A DNA stretch of 64,000 bases from Mesorhizobium sp. B2-4-3 (GCF_006442815.1 NZ_VFVL01000003.1:237001-301000), one strand, 5' to 3'. Positions 49,612 through 60,099 are shown, numbered from the stretch's first letter. The notes: a model not told the origin generated them from the letters alone. Made by a program: numbers and translations.

Positions 49612-50421
49612 ATGTCGGCCATAGACGGCGCGGTGGCGCCAGCATCAGCCAAACAAATGCTGCAGCATGTTGTCTCCCACATGGTGGGCGCCGTAGACCG
49701 CGCCGCGTTTGTGGAAACGCCTTTCTGGCATCTGGAAATGACCGATGTTTTCCCCGCGGACCTTTATCTGCGCATGCGCGCCGCCATGCCGGAGGCGCGT
49801 GAATATCGTGCGCTCAAGGGGCGCAACAACGTCAACATTCAGGCCGACGGCACTGCGACGCGGATCAAGATCGACCTCTACCCCGAATATATCCGCCATC
49901 TGCCGGACGAGAAGCGTGGGGTCTGGTCCCTGGTCGGAAAGGCACTGCATGCGGTAGAACTGAGGGACGCATTCATGCGCCGCCTTGCCCCGGGCCTGGA
50001 GCGCCGGTTCGGGTCGGATTTCATGAAGGTCGGCATGTATCCGGTGCCGATGCTGACGCGCGACGTGGCGGGCTACAAGATCGGTTTCCACACCGACACG
50101 AAATGGAAGGGCATCACGGTCCAGTTCTACCTGCCGGAGGACGACTCGATCAACCACATCGGCACCCGCTTCGCCGAGCGCAAGCCGGACGGGCGTTTTG
50201 AGAATTCGCACCGGATGTCGTTTTCCCCGAACACCGGCTACGCCTTTGCGGTCGGCACCGACACCTGGCACGCTGTCGATACCGTCGGGCCGGAGGTCCG
50301 CACCCGCGACAGCATCCTCCACACCTATTTCGTGGACAACACCGCGACGCTCAAGATCCGCAACCGGAGCAAGCGCGCCGCCAATTTCGTGATGAACGAA
50401 GTCCGCCACGTCGGCCGGTAG
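49612..50421 (+). CDS. 2-oxoglutarate/Fe(II)-dependent oxygenase-like protein
   Basis: 269-aa double-stranded beta-helix protein. The iron ligands appear as GFHTDTKWKG (His about 160, Asp about 162) and TDTWHAVDTVGPEVRTRDSI (distal His about 220), with the 2OG-binding Arg in the RTR segment. ITVQFYLPEDDSINHIGTRFAERKPDGRFE is the strand-loop region between them. The substrate could be a protein residue or small molecule. Its stop TAG is the left edge of the composite repeat at 50419. Confidence 0.8.
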   Translation: MSAIDGAVAPASAKQMLQHVVSHMVGAVDRAAFVETPFWHLEMTDVFPADLYLRMRAAMPEAREYRALKGRNNVNIQADGTATRIKIDLYPEYIRHLPDEKRGVWSLVGKALHAVELRDAFMRRLAPGLERRFGSDFMKVGMYPVPMLTRDVAGYKIGFHTDTKWKGITVQFYLPEDDSINHIGTRFAERKPDGRFENSHRMSFSPNTGYAFAVGTDTWHAVDTVGPEVRTRDSILHTYFVDNTATLKIRNRSKRAANFVMNEVRHVGR

Positions 50422-50537
50422 AGCCGGATGATTTCAGGTCGAACCGACCTGAAATCTGAATCCGGCTCTAAATCAAAGAGATAGAGCATGATGTCGTCCG
50501 AAAACCGCTCCACACTTTTCGGCATCATGCTCTAGAG
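50419..50537. repeat. Composite RIME-like element (family B, copy 11), inverse
   Basis: 119 bp that appear, base by base, to be the exact reverse complement of 26356-26474. It contains both palindromes and provides the TAG stop of the upstream oxygenase gene (50419-50421). Confidence 0.9.
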
Positions 50538-50574
50538 CAAGTCCAGGGCGGCTGGATTCTGCCAGCGATCCTGC

Positions 50575-51591
50575 TCAATCCTGGTGCAGGATGAACTCCA
50601 GATAGAGGTTGCGCTGCAGGATCGAATGGTTGTCGTCGGAGATCAGCGACACCATCAGCGCGCCGTCGTCGCGGGTCCACACGTCGAGCCCTTCCATATT
50701 GTCGATCTGGTAGCCCATGTCGGCCTCCATCAGCACCGGCCCGTCGGCGATCGCGCCCTTCTCGACGCTTTCGCCATGGATGCGCCGCAGCCGCATCTTA
50801 ACCCCGCGCGCGAGCGAGAAGCTGCGCTCCAGGAGCAGCAGATCGCCGTCCGGCAGGAAGGCGCCGTCGGTTATGTCGAATTCGCCGTCGCGCCTGACGG
50901 TGAAGACGCCCTTATGCGGCCCCTCGATGATGGCGGCATAGACGTTGCCGGCTTCGTCGAGGCTCCTCTCCGAGACCACGACCAGGCTGCCAGCGTGCTG
51001 CCCATAAGGGTTGGCGTGGGTGACGGTCTCGAAGCCGCGATTCTGGCGCAGCTCCTTTGCCGGAACCAGGTAATCGAGCTGCCGGATCGGCGCCTTCATA
51101 TCGTCGGGATCGATCTTGAACTGGGCGACACGCTGGTCGCGCTCGAAGCCGACGGTGGCGATACCGTCCCTGACCGCGAGCCCTTCCGCGTCGACCTCCC
51201 ACTTCCGGTCGGTCGGCCGGCCCGAAGCGTCGACCATCTGCTGCATGCGGAAGTTAGAAACGCCGGATGGGCGCTTGTCGGCACCATGCGTGATCGTGCC
51301 GAAGAACCAGAAACCGGTGTCGGCGACGCCGATGAAGTCGCTGCCCGGCTTCAGGAAGCGAAAGGCCGACAGCGCGCCGAAATCGCGCGCCGGCGAGGTC
51401 ATCTCCAGCCCGCCGACGAATTCAAGCGGCCCGAACCGCGTCTCGTCGTGGCCGACATGGAACTGGCTGATCGGCCGCGCCGAAATCTCGACTGTTTCGA
51501 CGAGAGTTCCCGGAGCGGCAATTGCCGGCGAGGCGCAGGCCAGCACGCAGGCGAAAAGCGTCCGCCGCGCACGCCGCCCCGAAAGGATCAT
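50575..51591 (-). CDS. Esterase-like activity of phytase family protein
   Basis: 338-aa secreted beta-propeller-like protein (PF13449 type) with a signal peptide ([25 protein letters not shown]). Family blocks are [85 protein letters not shown] and [24 protein letters not shown]. It is translationally coupled to cobT (its ATG overlaps the cobT TGA). Phosphatase or esterase activity is a family-level guess. Confidence 0.87.
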   Translation of the reverse strand: MILSGRRARRTLFACVLACASPAIAAPGTLVETVEISARPISQFHVGHDETRFGPLEFVGGLEMTSPARDFGALSAFRFLKPGSDFIGVADTGFWFFGTITHGADKRPSGVSNFRMQQMVDASGRPTDRKWEVDAEGLAVRDGIATVGFERDQRVAQFKIDPDDMKAPIRQLDYLVPAKELRQNRGFETVTHANPYGQHAGSLVVVSERSLDEAGNVYAAIIEGPHKGVFTVRRDGEFDITDGAFLPDGDLLLLERSFSLARGVKMRLRRIHGESVEKGAIADGPVLMEADMGYQIDNMEGLDVWTRDDGALMVSLISDDNHSILQRNLYLEFILHQD

Positions 51592-53492
51592 CCGGCGCGC
51601 CGCAATCCGCCGCGCCGCGTGTCGCGCGCGCTTTCCTCGCCGAACAGCGAGGCGAGCTGCTCGGTCATGGCGCCGGCCAGTTCCTCGGCATCGACGATGG
51701 TGACGGCGCGGCGATAATAGCGCGTGACGTCGTGGCCGATGCCGATCGCCAGAAGCTCGACCGGCGAGCGCGTCTCGATCAGCTCGATGACCGCCCGCAG
51801 ATGGCGTTCCAGATAGTTGCCTGGATTGACCGACAGCGTGGAATCGTCGACCGGCGCGCCGTCCGAGATCATCATCAGGATCTTGCGCTGCTCGGGCCTG
51901 CCGATCAGCCGGTTATGCGCCCAAAGCAGCGCCTCGCCGTCGATGTTCTCCTTGAGCAGGCCCTCGCGCATCATCAGCCCGAGATTGCGCCGCGCGCGCC
52001 GCCATGGATGGTCGGCGGATTTGTAGATGATGTGGCGCAGATCGTTGAGGCGGCCGGGGTTCGGCGGCTTGCCGTCCTTCAGCCATCTCTCGCGCGCCTG
52101 TCCGCCTTTCCAGGCGCGGGTGGTGAAGCCGAGGATCTCCACCGAAACGCCGCAGCGCTCCAGCGTGCGCGCCAGAATGTCGGCGCAGGTCGCGGCGACC
52201 GTGATCGGCCGGCCGCGCATCGAGCCCGAATTGTCGAGCACCAGCGACACCACCGTGTCGCGGAATTTCGTGTCGCGCTCCTGCTTGAAGGACAGCGGCT
52301 GCATCGGATCGATGACGACGCGCACCAGCCGGGCCGGATCGAGATAACCCTCCTCCAGGTCGAAATCCCAGGAGCGGTTCTGCTGCGCCATCAGCCGGCG
52401 CTGCAGCCGGTTGGCGAGCCGCCCGACGACGCCGGAAAGGTTGGCGAGCTGCTTGTCGAGGAAGGCGCGCAGCCGGTCGAGCTCCTCTTCCTCGCACAGG
52501 TCCTCGGCGCCCACCGTCTCGTCGAAGGCGGTGGTGAACACCTTGTAGTCGATCTCTTTCGGCAGGTTCAGGAACGGATTGTCATTGCGCTTGGCCTCGC
52601 CCGGCGTCTCGGCGTCGGCATCGTCCTCGTCGGACAAGTCGTCGGAGGTGGCGTCGGTCGCTTCGGTCTCGGCCGAGTCTTCCTCATCGGCGGACGCTTC
52701 CGCATCCTCGGACTGCGACTGATCGGAGCCGGAATCCTCCTCGCCGCCCTCCTCGCTCTGGTCCTCGCCCTGCTGCTCGTTCTCTTCGTTGTCCTCCGAG
52801 TCGTCGGTTTCCTGGTCGTCGCCGAGCTCCTCGGCCATTTCCATGGAAACCAGCATGTCGCGCACGACGCGGGCAAAGGCCTGCTGGTCGTCGAGCTTGG
52901 CCGACAGGCCGTCGAGGTCGCCGCTCGCCTTCTCCTCGACCCAGGGGCGCCAAAGATCGACCATCCGCTCGCCGCTCTTCGGCACGGGACGTCCGGTGAG
53001 CTTCTCGCGCACTATCAGCGCAATCGCTTCCTCGAGCGGCGCGTCCGCCTTGTCCCTGACGTCGACGAGGTTCGCCTTGGTGTATTTGTCCTCGAGCATC
53101 GAGCCGATATTGTCGGCCACACCCTGCATGGCGCGGCTGCCGATCGCCTCGACGCGCGCCTGCTCGACCGCGTCGAAGATGGACCGCGCCAGCTTGCCTT
53201 CCGGCGCCAGCTTGTTGTGGACGCGCTGATCGTGGCAGGCGCGCTTCAGCGCCATGGAATCGCCCAAGCCGCGGGTGATCGCGATGTCGTTGCGCGAAGC
53301 CTTCTTGGGCAGCTCGGGCAGGCGCGCGCGGTTGCCGGCCAAAGCCGGCCGGTCCTTGGCAAAACCGACCTCAAGGTCCTTGTCGCCGGCGACGGCGCGC
53401 ATGCACACGGTGACGGCGCGCTTGAAGCTGTCGGCTTCAGACCCGTTCTTCGGCTTGTTGCGCGTGTTGTCGCCTGGACCCGCCATGATCAT
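51588..53492 (-). CDS. cobT: Cobaltochelatase subunit CobT
   Basis: 634-aa subunit of the aerobic CobNST cobaltochelatase that inserts Co2+ into hydrogenobyrinic acid diamide. The N-terminal part (about 1-220) is followed by a very acidic Glu/Asp/Ser linker (about 220-300, including [18 protein letters not shown]) and a C-terminal vWA domain with the metal-site motif [11 protein letters not shown] (about 414-424). CobT forms a two-ring AAA-type complex with CobS. It lies downstream of cobS on the same strand, 48 bp away. Confidence 0.96.
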   Translation of the reverse strand: MIMAGPGDNTRNKPKNGSEADSFKRAVTVCMRAVAGDKDLEVGFAKDRPALAGNRARLPELPKKASRNDIAITRGLGDSMALKRACHDQRVHNKLAPEGKLARSIFDAVEQARVEAIGSRAMQGVADNIGSMLEDKYTKANLVDVRDKADAPLEEAIALIVREKLTGRPVPKSGERMVDLWRPWVEEKASGDLDGLSAKLDDQQAFARVVRDMLVSMEMAEELGDDQETDDSEDNEENEQQGEDQSEEGGEEDSGSDQSQSEDAEASADEEDSAETEATDATSDDLSDEDDADAETPGEAKRNDNPFLNLPKEIDYKVFTTAFDETVGAEDLCEEEELDRLRAFLDKQLANLSGVVGRLANRLQRRLMAQQNRSWDFDLEEGYLDPARLVRVVIDPMQPLSFKQERDTKFRDTVVSLVLDNSGSMRGRPITVAATCADILARTLERCGVSVEILGFTTRAWKGGQARERWLKDGKPPNPGRLNDLRHIIYKSADHPWRRARRNLGLMMREGLLKENIDGEALLWAHNRLIGRPEQRKILMMISDGAPVDDSTLSVNPGNYLERHLRAVIELIETRSPVELLAIGIGHDVTRYYRRAVTIVDAEELAGAMTEQLASLFGEESARDTRRGGLRRAG

Positions 53493-53540
53493 TCCCTGCG
53501 CGATTGATGCTGAAAGGCTGGAAGCCTTTCGGCTGCGCGC

Positions 53541-54527
53541 CTAGCCCAGCACCACGTTGGCGGCGCTCTCCGGCAGATCCTCGCCGAAGGCGCGCTGGTA
53601 GAACTCGGCCACCACCGAACGCTCCAGCTCGTCGCACTTGTTGAGGAAGGTCAGCCGGAACCCCATGCCGATGTCGCCGAATATCTCGGCGTTTTCGGCC
53701 CAGGTGATGACGGTACGCGGGCTCATCACGGTGGACAGGTCGCCATTGATGAAGGCCGAGCGCGTCATGTCGGCGACGCGCACCATCTTGTTGACGATGT
53801 CCTTGCCCTTGCTGTCGCGATAGTGCTTGGCCTTGGCCAGCACGATGTTCACCTCGTTGTCGTGCGGCAGGTAATTGAGCGTGGTGACGATCGACCAGCG
53901 GTCCATCTGCGCCTGGTTGATCTGCTGCGTGCCGTGATAGAGGCCGGTGGTGTCGCCAAGGCCGACCGTGTTGGCGGTGGCGAACAGCCGGAAGGCCGGA
54001 TGCGGGCGGATGACCCGGCTCTGGTCGAGCAGCGTCAGCCGGCCGGACGATTCCAGCACGCGCTGGATGACGAACATCACGTCCGGGCGGCCGGCATCGT
54101 ATTCGTCGAAGCAGAGCGCGACATTGTGCTGATAGGCCCAGGGCAGGATGCCGTCGCGGAATTCGGTGACCTGCAGGCCTTCCTTGACCACGATGGCGTC
54201 CTTGCCGACGAGGTCGATACGGCTGACATGGCTGTCGAGGTTGACACGCACGCAAGGCCAGTTGAGCCGCGCCGCCACCTGCTCGATATGCGTCGACTTG
54301 CCGGTGCCGTGATAGCCCGACACCATGACGCGGCGGTTATAGGCAAAGCCGGCGAGGATCGCCATTGTCGTCGCCTTGTCGAACAGATAATCCGGGTCGA
54401 TGTCCGGTACATGCTCCGTCGCCGCCGAATAGGCGGGAACGATCATCTTGGAATCGAAGCCGAATTTCTCCTTCACCGACACCGTCGTGTCGGGCAGGTT
54501 GGCGATGTCGCGATCGACCTTGTTCAT
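53541..54527 (-). CDS. cobS: Cobaltochelatase subunit CobS
   Basis: 328-aa AAA+ ATPase of cobaltochelatase. It starts [34 protein letters not shown], the CobS N-terminus. Walker A is [11 protein letters not shown] (about 68-78) and Walker [25 protein letters not shown], with sensor/arginine finger [14 protein letters not shown]. The frame is open upstream but that part is not conserved; the start at 54527 has GGAGATG upstream. With cobT it gives late aerobic cobalamin synthesis. Confidence 0.95.
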   Translation of the reverse strand: MNKVDRDIANLPDTTVSVKEKFGFDSKMIVPAYSAATEHVPDIDPDYLFDKATTMAILAGFAYNRRVMVSGYHGTGKSTHIEQVAARLNWPCVRVNLDSHVSRIDLVGKDAIVVKEGLQVTEFRDGILPWAYQHNVALCFDEYDAGRPDVMFVIQRVLESSGRLTLLDQSRVIRPHPAFRLFATANTVGLGDTTGLYHGTQQINQAQMDRWSIVTTLNYLPHDNEVNIVLAKAKHYRDSKGKDIVNKMVRVADMTRSAFINGDLSTVMSPRTVITWAENAEIFGDIGMGFRLTFLNKCDELERSVVAEFYQRAFGEDLPESAANVVLG

Positions 54528-54651
54528 CTTTATCAACATCTCCACGGGCGAAACGCCGCGTTTCGCCGGCAATCGATTTTGTCCGGGGGCGGTCTTAGAG
54601 CCTTTTCCAACCTTATGAAAGTTGGAAAACGACATGGGACCGTAGGGCCGC

Positions 54652-55275
54652 TCAGCACAATCCTGCTTGCTTGAGCACGCGATAGGCCTGCAGCACATCG
54701 CGGAACCGGTCTTCCGAACCTCTGTCGCCGCCATTCGCATCCGGATGGTGGCGCTTAACGAGTTCCTTATAGCGTGCCTTGATGTCCTGACCAGTCGCCT
54801 TTGTATCAAGGCCAAGCGTTTCCAGCGCCTTGGCCTCAAGCGGCTTTGCCTTGCGCTCGCGCGGCTCGCGCGCGCCTGAACCGAACAGATTGAAGGGATC
54901 GCGCATGCGGTTGTGGTAGCCGGCGCGGCCCGAGCGCTGTTGCGCGAAATCCGGCGCCGAGCGCGTTCCGCCGACATTGGCGCCCATGCGCCAAGTCGGC
55001 CTGTGGCCGGTCAGCGCCTCCTTCTGGAAGCGGGCGATCTCTGTGTCCGACACGCCGGAGAAGTAGTTGAAGCCCTTGTTGTATTCGCGCACATGGTCGA
55101 AGCAGAAGCGGAAATACTCGCCCTCCTTGAGGCGCCCGACCGGCGCGCGATGCGTTCCCGCCTCGCTGCAGCCATCCCACTGGCAGATCGGCGCGCGCGA
55201 CTTCAGCTCCGCGTCCTTCTCCGGCCGGATTCGAATTTTCTCGAAATATTTGGGATACGCTTTCATCTCACCCAT
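54652..55275 (-). CDS. J-domain (DnaJ-like) protein adjacent to cobS
   Basis: 207-aa protein. The C-terminal 60 residues are a J domain ([54 protein letters not shown]) with the catalytic HPD at about 171-173. The N-terminal part (about 30-70) has [15 protein letters not shown] and [12 protein letters not shown], a Cys/His-rich segment that may bind zinc. Such type C J proteins next to cobS are common in rhizobia and may assist chelatase assembly through DnaK; this is inference. The start may be 55266. Confidence 0.85.
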   Translation of the reverse strand: MGEMKAYPKYFEKIRIRPEKDAELKSRAPICQWDGCSEAGTHRAPVGRLKEGEYFRFCFDHVREYNKGFNYFSGVSDTEIARFQKEALTGHRPTWRMGANVGGTRSAPDFAQQRSGRAGYHNRMRDPFNLFGSGAREPRERKAKPLEAKALETLGLDTKATGQDIKARYKELVKRHHPDANGGDRGSEDRFRDVLQAYRVLKQAGLC

Positions 55276-55410
55276 TTATGGGCTGTTCGCACGTGCGAAA
55301 CAAGAATTGACATTTCGCCGATGATCGCTCTAACCGCTGAATCGCGGCTTAAAAGCGGTCGAAATTCAAGATTTTGCGGCTATGCCGTCAAGTGGGGAAG
55401 GGAAACGCGG

Positions 55411-55713
55411 ATGTCCATACAGTCGACAATTGAAAACAAGCTGAAGGCGGCGTTTTCGCCCGAAAGGCTCGCCGTCATCAATGAGAGCCACCTTCACGCC
55501 GGTCATCATCACGTCGAGTCCGGCCACCACGCGACGTTCGACGGCGCCGGCGAGACGCATTTCCGCGTCCGCATCGTTTCGCCGAGCTTTGCCGGCATGG
55601 CTCGCATCGAGCGCCATCGCGCCGTCAACGAACTGCTTGCCGACGAATTGAAAGCCGGCGTGCATGCGCTGGCGATCGAGCCGGCGGCGCCCGGCGAGAA
55701 GACGCGCTGGTAG
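55411..55713 (+). CDS. bolA: BolA-family protein
   Basis: 100-aa class II KH-like protein. It has the family core MSIQSTIENKLKAAFSPERLAVINESHLHAGHHHVESGHHATFDGAGETHFRVRIVSPSFAGMARIERHRAVNELLADEL. The conserved [H/C] iron-sulfur ligand region is GETHFRVRIVS and the RhRxVxxxL helix follows. Cooperates with monothiol glutaredoxins in iron regulation. GGGAAGGGAAA precedes the ATG. It is divergent from the J-domain gene and abuts the convergent hydrolase (no gap). Confidence 0.95.
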   Translation: MSIQSTIENKLKAAFSPERLAVINESHLHAGHHHVESGHHATFDGAGETHFRVRIVSPSFAGMARIERHRAVNELLADELKAGVHALAIEPAAPGEKTRW

Positions 55714-56526
55714 TCAGCCGACGGTCGCCTCGAGGAAGGCCAGCGCAGCCGCGGTCAGGGCATCGCCGTCCTCGCCGAAATCGCGGTTGATCGACATATG
55801 TGTATAGGCGCTGCCGTCGAACAGCGTGACCTTGGTGCCGGTGGCGCGCAGGCGTTCCGCGAAAGCTTTCGATTCTTCGCCTCGCCCGGATGCCCGCGAA
55901 TAGGCGATGAAGGTCGGCGGATGTTTCCTGCCGTCGACATAGCTCGCCGGCGACAGCGCCGCCCACTGTGCCGGGTCGGGGAAGGCACGCGCATAAGCCC
56001 GAACCATGCCGCCATTCCTGGAAAGCGCGGCAAGGTCGTAGGCCCTGGTGTCGTCGAGGATCAGCGCGGCGATACCGGGCAATCCGCCGCGCATGCCGGT
56101 CAGCGCAATCAGATGGCAGCCGGCCGAATGGCCCATGCCAACGATGCGGTCCGGATCGCCGCCGTGCCGGGCGATGTTGGCACGCACATAGGCGTAGGCC
56201 TTTTCGACATCGCCGGCCTGGGTGGCGACATCCGCCTGCGGCAGCATGCGGTAATCGATCGAGACGAACACGAAGCCATTGGCGATGAGGAAGCCCGGCT
56301 TGGCGCCGACCTGGCCGCGGTTGCCGAACCGCCAGGCGCCGCCATGGACGAAGAACACCACCGGCAGCTTGTTCGCGCCGTCGCCTGCATGGACATCGAG
56401 CTTGGCCGGACCGTAATCGAGGGTTTGCGGTTCCGGCTGGCCCGGACGCCCGGCGGCCGACGCACCTGGCGGCAACAGTGCCGCCAGCGATGCCGCGATG
56501 AGGCTGCGTCGATTGATCATCGTCAT
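55714..56526 (-). CDS. Secreted alpha/beta hydrolase
   Basis: 270-aa esterase/lipase-type protein with a signal peptide with twin arginines (MTMINRRSLIAASLAALLPPGASA), suggesting Sec or Tat export. The oxyanion-hole motif is VVFFVHGGAWRFG (about 55-67) and the nucleophile elbow GMGHSAGCHL (Ser about 133). The acid and the histidine (SAYTHMSINRDFGEDGD) are near the C-terminus. It belongs to the hormone-sensitive lipase/kynurenine formamidase-like group; substrate unknown. Confidence 0.87.
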   Translation of the reverse strand: MTMINRRSLIAASLAALLPPGASAAGRPGQPEPQTLDYGPAKLDVHAGDGANKLPVVFFVHGGAWRFGNRGQVGAKPGFLIANGFVFVSIDYRMLPQADVATQAGDVEKAYAYVRANIARHGGDPDRIVGMGHSAGCHLIALTGMRGGLPGIAALILDDTRAYDLAALSRNGGMVRAYARAFPDPAQWAALSPASYVDGRKHPPTFIAYSRASGRGEESKAFAERLRATGTKVTLFDGSAYTHMSINRDFGEDGDALTAAALAFLEATVG

Positions 56527-56715
56527 CTCCAGTCAGGTTGCGACGAAAGCGCACGGACGCTCGCCACGCACCTCATTTACGAACCAAAAATGACAACTTT
56601 CGGTGCGAAAACAAATCCGGTCCTTGACGGTCCGCCGGCAATCACCACGTATCTTATCAGGCGAGCATTTTCGGCCGAATCGGGTACTCTGAGGGCCGAT
56701 GTCGGAGTGCGGTGA

Positions 56716-56738
56716 GTTCCCCTTCACGTGAAGGGAAC
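56716..56738. promoter_or_regulatory. Near-perfect palindrome upstream of prkA
   Basis: GTTCCCCTTCAC (56716-56727) and GTGAAGGGAAC (56728-56738) are complementary over 22 positions with a single bulged C. Its right end supplies the GGAAC of the candidate stress promoter, so a bound dimer would block or recruit polymerase there. Confidence 0.5.
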
Positions 56739-56758
56739 CACAATGCTTCCCGGCAGTT
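56734..56758 (+). promoter_or_regulatory. Candidate EcfG-type (general stress) promoter of prkA operon
   Basis: GGAAC (56734-56738), 16 bp, then AGTT (56755-56758) is close to the alphaproteobacterial sigma-EcfG consensus GGAAC-N16/17-CGTT. It lies about 50 bp before the prkA start codon. PrkA-YeaH-SpoVR operons are general-stress genes in other proteobacteria, which fits. Confidence 0.45.
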
Positions 56759-56808
56759 GATGAAGCGATGAGCCGATTGGCAGCCTATCGGCTCCGAGGC
56801 AAAGCATC

Positions 56809-58758
56809 ATGCGCGAGAACCAATCCGACGTCTTCGATCTGTTTTCGGAGATTTATTCCAACGCGGCCCAGGAAGAGATCAGCCTCCAGCAATACCTGCT
56901 GGCCTGCCGCGAGGACAAATCCATGTATGCCTCGGCGCCCGAACGCATGGTCGAGGCGATCGGCGAGCCGAACCTGGTCGACACCAGCAAGGACGAGCGG
57001 CTCGGCCGCATCTTCTCCAACCGCACCGTCAAGGTCTATCCCTCCTTTTCCGATTTCTACGGAATGGAGGACACGATCGAGCGCATCGCCGGATATTTCC
57101 GCTACGCCTCGCAGGGCCTCGAGGAGCGCAAGCAGATCCTCTATCTCCTCGGTCCGGTCGGTGGCGGCAAATCCTCGCTGGCCGAACGGCTGAAGAAGCT
57201 GATGGAGGAGCGCCCGATCTACACGCTCAAGGTCGGCAACAAGATCAGCCCGGTCTTCGAATCGCCGCTCGGCCTTTTCCATCCCGACCGCATGGGCGAT
57301 CTGCTGGAGGATAAATACGGCATCGCCCGCCGCCGCCTGAACGGACTGATTTCGCCCTGGGCGGCCAAGCGCCTCGACGAACTGTCGGGCGACATCTCCA
57401 AATTCAGCGTGGTCAAGCTGATGCCGTCGCGGCTGCGCCAGGTCGCCATCGCCAAGACGGAGCCCGGCGACGAGAACAACCAGGACGTCTCGGCGCTGGT
57501 CGGCAAGGTCGACATCAGGCAATTGGAGAATTTCAGCCAGTCCGACCCGGACGCCTATTCCTTCAGCGGCGGCCTCAACCGGACCACGCAAGGGCTGCTC
57601 GAATTCGTCGAGATGTTCAAGGCGCCTATCAAGGTCCTGCACCCATTGCTGACGGCAACCCAGGAAGGCAGCTACAACGGCACCGAGAATTTCGGCGCCT
57701 TCCCCTATCAGGGCATCGTCGTTGCCCATTCCAATGAATCGGAATGGCAGCAGTTCAAGAACAACAAGAACAACGAGGCCTTCCTCGACCGCATCCTCGT
57801 GGTCAAAGTTCCCTATTGCCTGCGCATCACCGAGGAAAGGCACATCTACGAGAAGCTGCTGCGCGAGAGCGAATTGGCAAGCAGTCCCTGCGCGCCGGAG
57901 GTGCTGGACATTCTCAGCCGCTTCACCGTCTCGACCCGCCTTGCCGAACACGAGAACTCGCCGCTCTACACCAAGATGCGCGCCTATGACGGCGAGAACC
58001 TCAAGGAGGTCGATCCGAAGGCGAAGTCCGTCCAGGAATATCGCGACGCCGCCGGCGTCGACGAAGGCATGAACGGGGTAAGCACGCGCTTCGCCTTCAA
58101 GATCCTGTCGCAGACGTTCAACTACGACACCAAGGAGGTGGCGGCCGACCCGGTGCACCTGATGTACATCCTCGAGGAAGCGATCAAGCGCGAGCAATTC
58201 CCGAAGGAAACGGAGGCCGCCTATCTCGAATTCATCAAGTCGGAACTCGCGGCGCGCTATGCTGAGTTCATCGGTCACGAGATCCAGAAGGCCTATCTGG
58301 AATCCTATAGCGAGTACGGTCAGAACCTCTTCGACCGTTACATCGCCTATGCCGATGCCTGGATCGAGGATCAGGACTACAAGGACCCCGACACCGGCCA
58401 GATCCTCAACCGCGAGGTCCTGGACAAGGAGTTGTCGCAGGTCGAGAAGCCGGCCGGCATCGCCAATCCCAAGGACTTCCGCAACGAAGTGGTCAAATTC
58501 ACCTTGCGCGCCCGGGCGCGCAACCATGGCCGCAACCCGTCATGGACGAGCTACGAAAAGCTTCGCGAGGTCATCGAGAAGCGCATGTTCGGCCAGGTCG
58601 AGGACCTGCTGCCGGTGATCAGCTTCGGCTCCAAGCAGGACAGCGTCACGGAGAAACGGCACAACGAATTCGTGCAGCGCATGGTGGAACGCGGCTATAC
58701 CCAGCGACAGGTGCGCCGGCTGGTCGACTGGTATATGCGCGTGAACAAGGCGGGCTGA
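56809..58758 (+). CDS. prkA: PrkA family serine protein kinase/AAA ATPase (YeaG)
   Basis: 649-aa protein of the PrkA family. The N-terminal AAA domain has Walker A LLGPVGGGKSSLAERLK (about 112-128), Walker B-type LLEFVEMFKAP (about 264-274), and the long family-specific blocks GLFHPDRMGDLLEDKYGI and LLTATQEGSYNGTENFGAFPYQGIVVAHSNESEWQQFKNNKNNEAFLDRI. The C-terminal kinase-like domain follows (about 420-649). In E. coli YeaG-YeaH work in nitrogen starvation and stress survival. First gene of a three-gene operon; GAGGCAAAGC precedes the ATG. Confidence 0.95.
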   Translation: MRENQSDVFDLFSEIYSNAAQEEISLQQYLLACREDKSMYASAPERMVEAIGEPNLVDTSKDERLGRIFSNRTVKVYPSFSDFYGMEDTIERIAGYFRYASQGLEERKQILYLLGPVGGGKSSLAERLKKLMEERPIYTLKVGNKISPVFESPLGLFHPDRMGDLLEDKYGIARRRLNGLISPWAAKRLDELSGDISKFSVVKLMPSRLRQVAIAKTEPGDENNQDVSALVGKVDIRQLENFSQSDPDAYSFSGGLNRTTQGLLEFVEMFKAPIKVLHPLLTATQEGSYNGTENFGAFPYQGIVVAHSNESEWQQFKNNKNNEAFLDRILVVKVPYCLRITEERHIYEKLLRESELASSPCAPEVLDILSRFTVSTRLAEHENSPLYTKMRAYDGENLKEVDPKAKSVQEYRDAAGVDEGMNGVSTRFAFKILSQTFNYDTKEVAADPVHLMYILEEAIKREQFPKETEAAYLEFIKSELAARYAEFIGHEIQKAYLESYSEYGQNLFDRYIAYADAWIEDQDYKDPDTGQILNREVLDKELSQVEKPAGIANPKDFRNEVVKFTLRARARNHGRNPSWTSYEKLREVIEKRMFGQVEDLLPVISFGSKQDSVTEKRHNEFVQRMVERGYTQRQVRRLVDWYMRVNKAG

Positions 58759-58777
58759 GCAAAGCCGGGACGGTTCC

Positions 58778-60088
58778 ATGCCGATCTTCATCGACCGCCG
58801 CCTGAACCCGAAGGACAAAAGCCTTGGCAATCGCCAGCGCTTCCTCAGGCGCGCCCGCGAAGAGCTCAAGCGCAGCATCCGCGACAAGGTCCGCGCCGGC
58901 GGCATCGGCGAACTCGACCGCGAGCACGCCGTGCCGATGCCTCGCAAGGGCACCGGCGAACCGACCTTCGGCGACGACAAGGAAAGCGGCCGGCGCCAGC
59001 ACATCCTGCCCGGCAACCGGACGTTCAGCCCTGGCGATCTTATCGACAAGCCTGGCGGCGGCGGAGGCTACGGCTCGGCTCCGGGGACTACGGAATCCGA
59101 GGACGACTTCCGCTTCGTGCTGTCACGCGAGGAAGTGCTCGACCTTTTCTTCGAGGACCTCGAACTGCCGGATCTGGTCAAGCTCAGTCTAAAGCAGATA
59201 CTCAGCTTCAAGCCGAGGCGTGCGGGCTTCGCGGCAAGCGGCGCGCCGACCAACATCAATGTCGGGCGCACGATGCGAAACAGCCACGGGCGCCGCATCG
59301 CGCTCAGGCGTCCAAAGCAGGCTGACGTGGACGCCATCGCCCGGCAGATCACCGAGCTGGAATCCAGGCCGCCGAATGCAAAGGCACGCGAACGCATCGA
59401 GGCTCTGTGCGAAGAGCTCGACCGGCTGGAGCGCCGGCGCAGGCGGATAGCCTATGTCGATCCGGTCGACATCCGCTTCAATCGCTTCGACCCTCAGCCG
59501 CGGCCGAATGCCAGTGCCGTCATGTTCTGCCTGATGGACGTCTCCGGATCGATGGGCGAGCGAGAGAAGGATCTGGCCAAACGCTTCTTCGTGCTGCTGC
59601 ATCTGTTCCTGACGCGACGATACGAGCGCACCGAGATCGTCTTCATTCGCCACACCCACGAGGCCAAGGAGGTGGACGAGCACACGTTCTTCTACCACAC
59701 GCAAAGCGGCGGCACCGTCGTTTCCACGGCGCTCGAGGAGATGCATCGCATCATCGAAGAGCGATATCCGGCCTCCGAATGGAACATCTACGCCGCCCAG
59801 GCCTCCGACGGCGACAATTTTGCCACCGACTCCGAGCGCTGCATAGAACTGCTCGACCGCAAACTCATGCGGCTTTGCCAGTATTTCGCCTATGTGGAGA
59901 TCATCGATGAGCGAGAAAGTCACATTTTCGGCTCGACCGAGAACGGCACGTCGCTCTGGCGCGCCTACAACGCCGTCGACGGCAAATGGCCGAATTTCCA
60001 GATGAGGCGCATTGCCGCGCCGGCCGACATATACCCGGTCTTCCGCGAGCTCTTCGCCAGGCAGCCTGGCCTGCTCAAGAGCGCTTGA
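58778..60088 (+). CDS. yeaH: YeaH/YhbH family protein (UPF0229)
   Basis: 436-aa protein with an N-terminal basic region starting MPIFIDRRLNPKDKSLGNRQRFLRRAREELKRSIRD and a C-terminal vWA-like domain with FCLMDVSGSMGEREKDLAKRFF (MIDAS DVSGS about 252-256) and IRHTHEAKEVDEHTFFYHTQSGGTVVSTAL. Its conserved partner is PrkA. It lies 19 bp after prkA and 11 bp before spoVR. Confidence 0.95.
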   Translation: MPIFIDRRLNPKDKSLGNRQRFLRRAREELKRSIRDKVRAGGIGELDREHAVPMPRKGTGEPTFGDDKESGRRQHILPGNRTFSPGDLIDKPGGGGGYGSAPGTTESEDDFRFVLSREEVLDLFFEDLELPDLVKLSLKQILSFKPRRAGFAASGAPTNINVGRTMRNSHGRRIALRRPKQADVDAIARQITELESRPPNAKARERIEALCEELDRLERRRRRIAYVDPVDIRFNRFDPQPRPNASAVMFCLMDVSGSMGEREKDLAKRFFVLLHLFLTRRYERTEIVFIRHTHEAKEVDEHTFFYHTQSGGTVVSTALEEMHRIIEERYPASEWNIYAAQASDGDNFATDSERCIELLDRKLMRLCQYFAYVEIIDERESHIFGSTENGTSLWRAYNAVDGKWPNFQMRRIAAPADIYPVFRELFARQPGLLKSA

Positions 60089-60099
60089 GGGCTTCGGCA

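Noticed and set aside
2250..50537. CRISPR array or transposon ends from the many repeats
   Set aside because: Repeats are single, dispersed, palindromic and intergenic, with no regular spacers, no cas genes and no transposase in the window.
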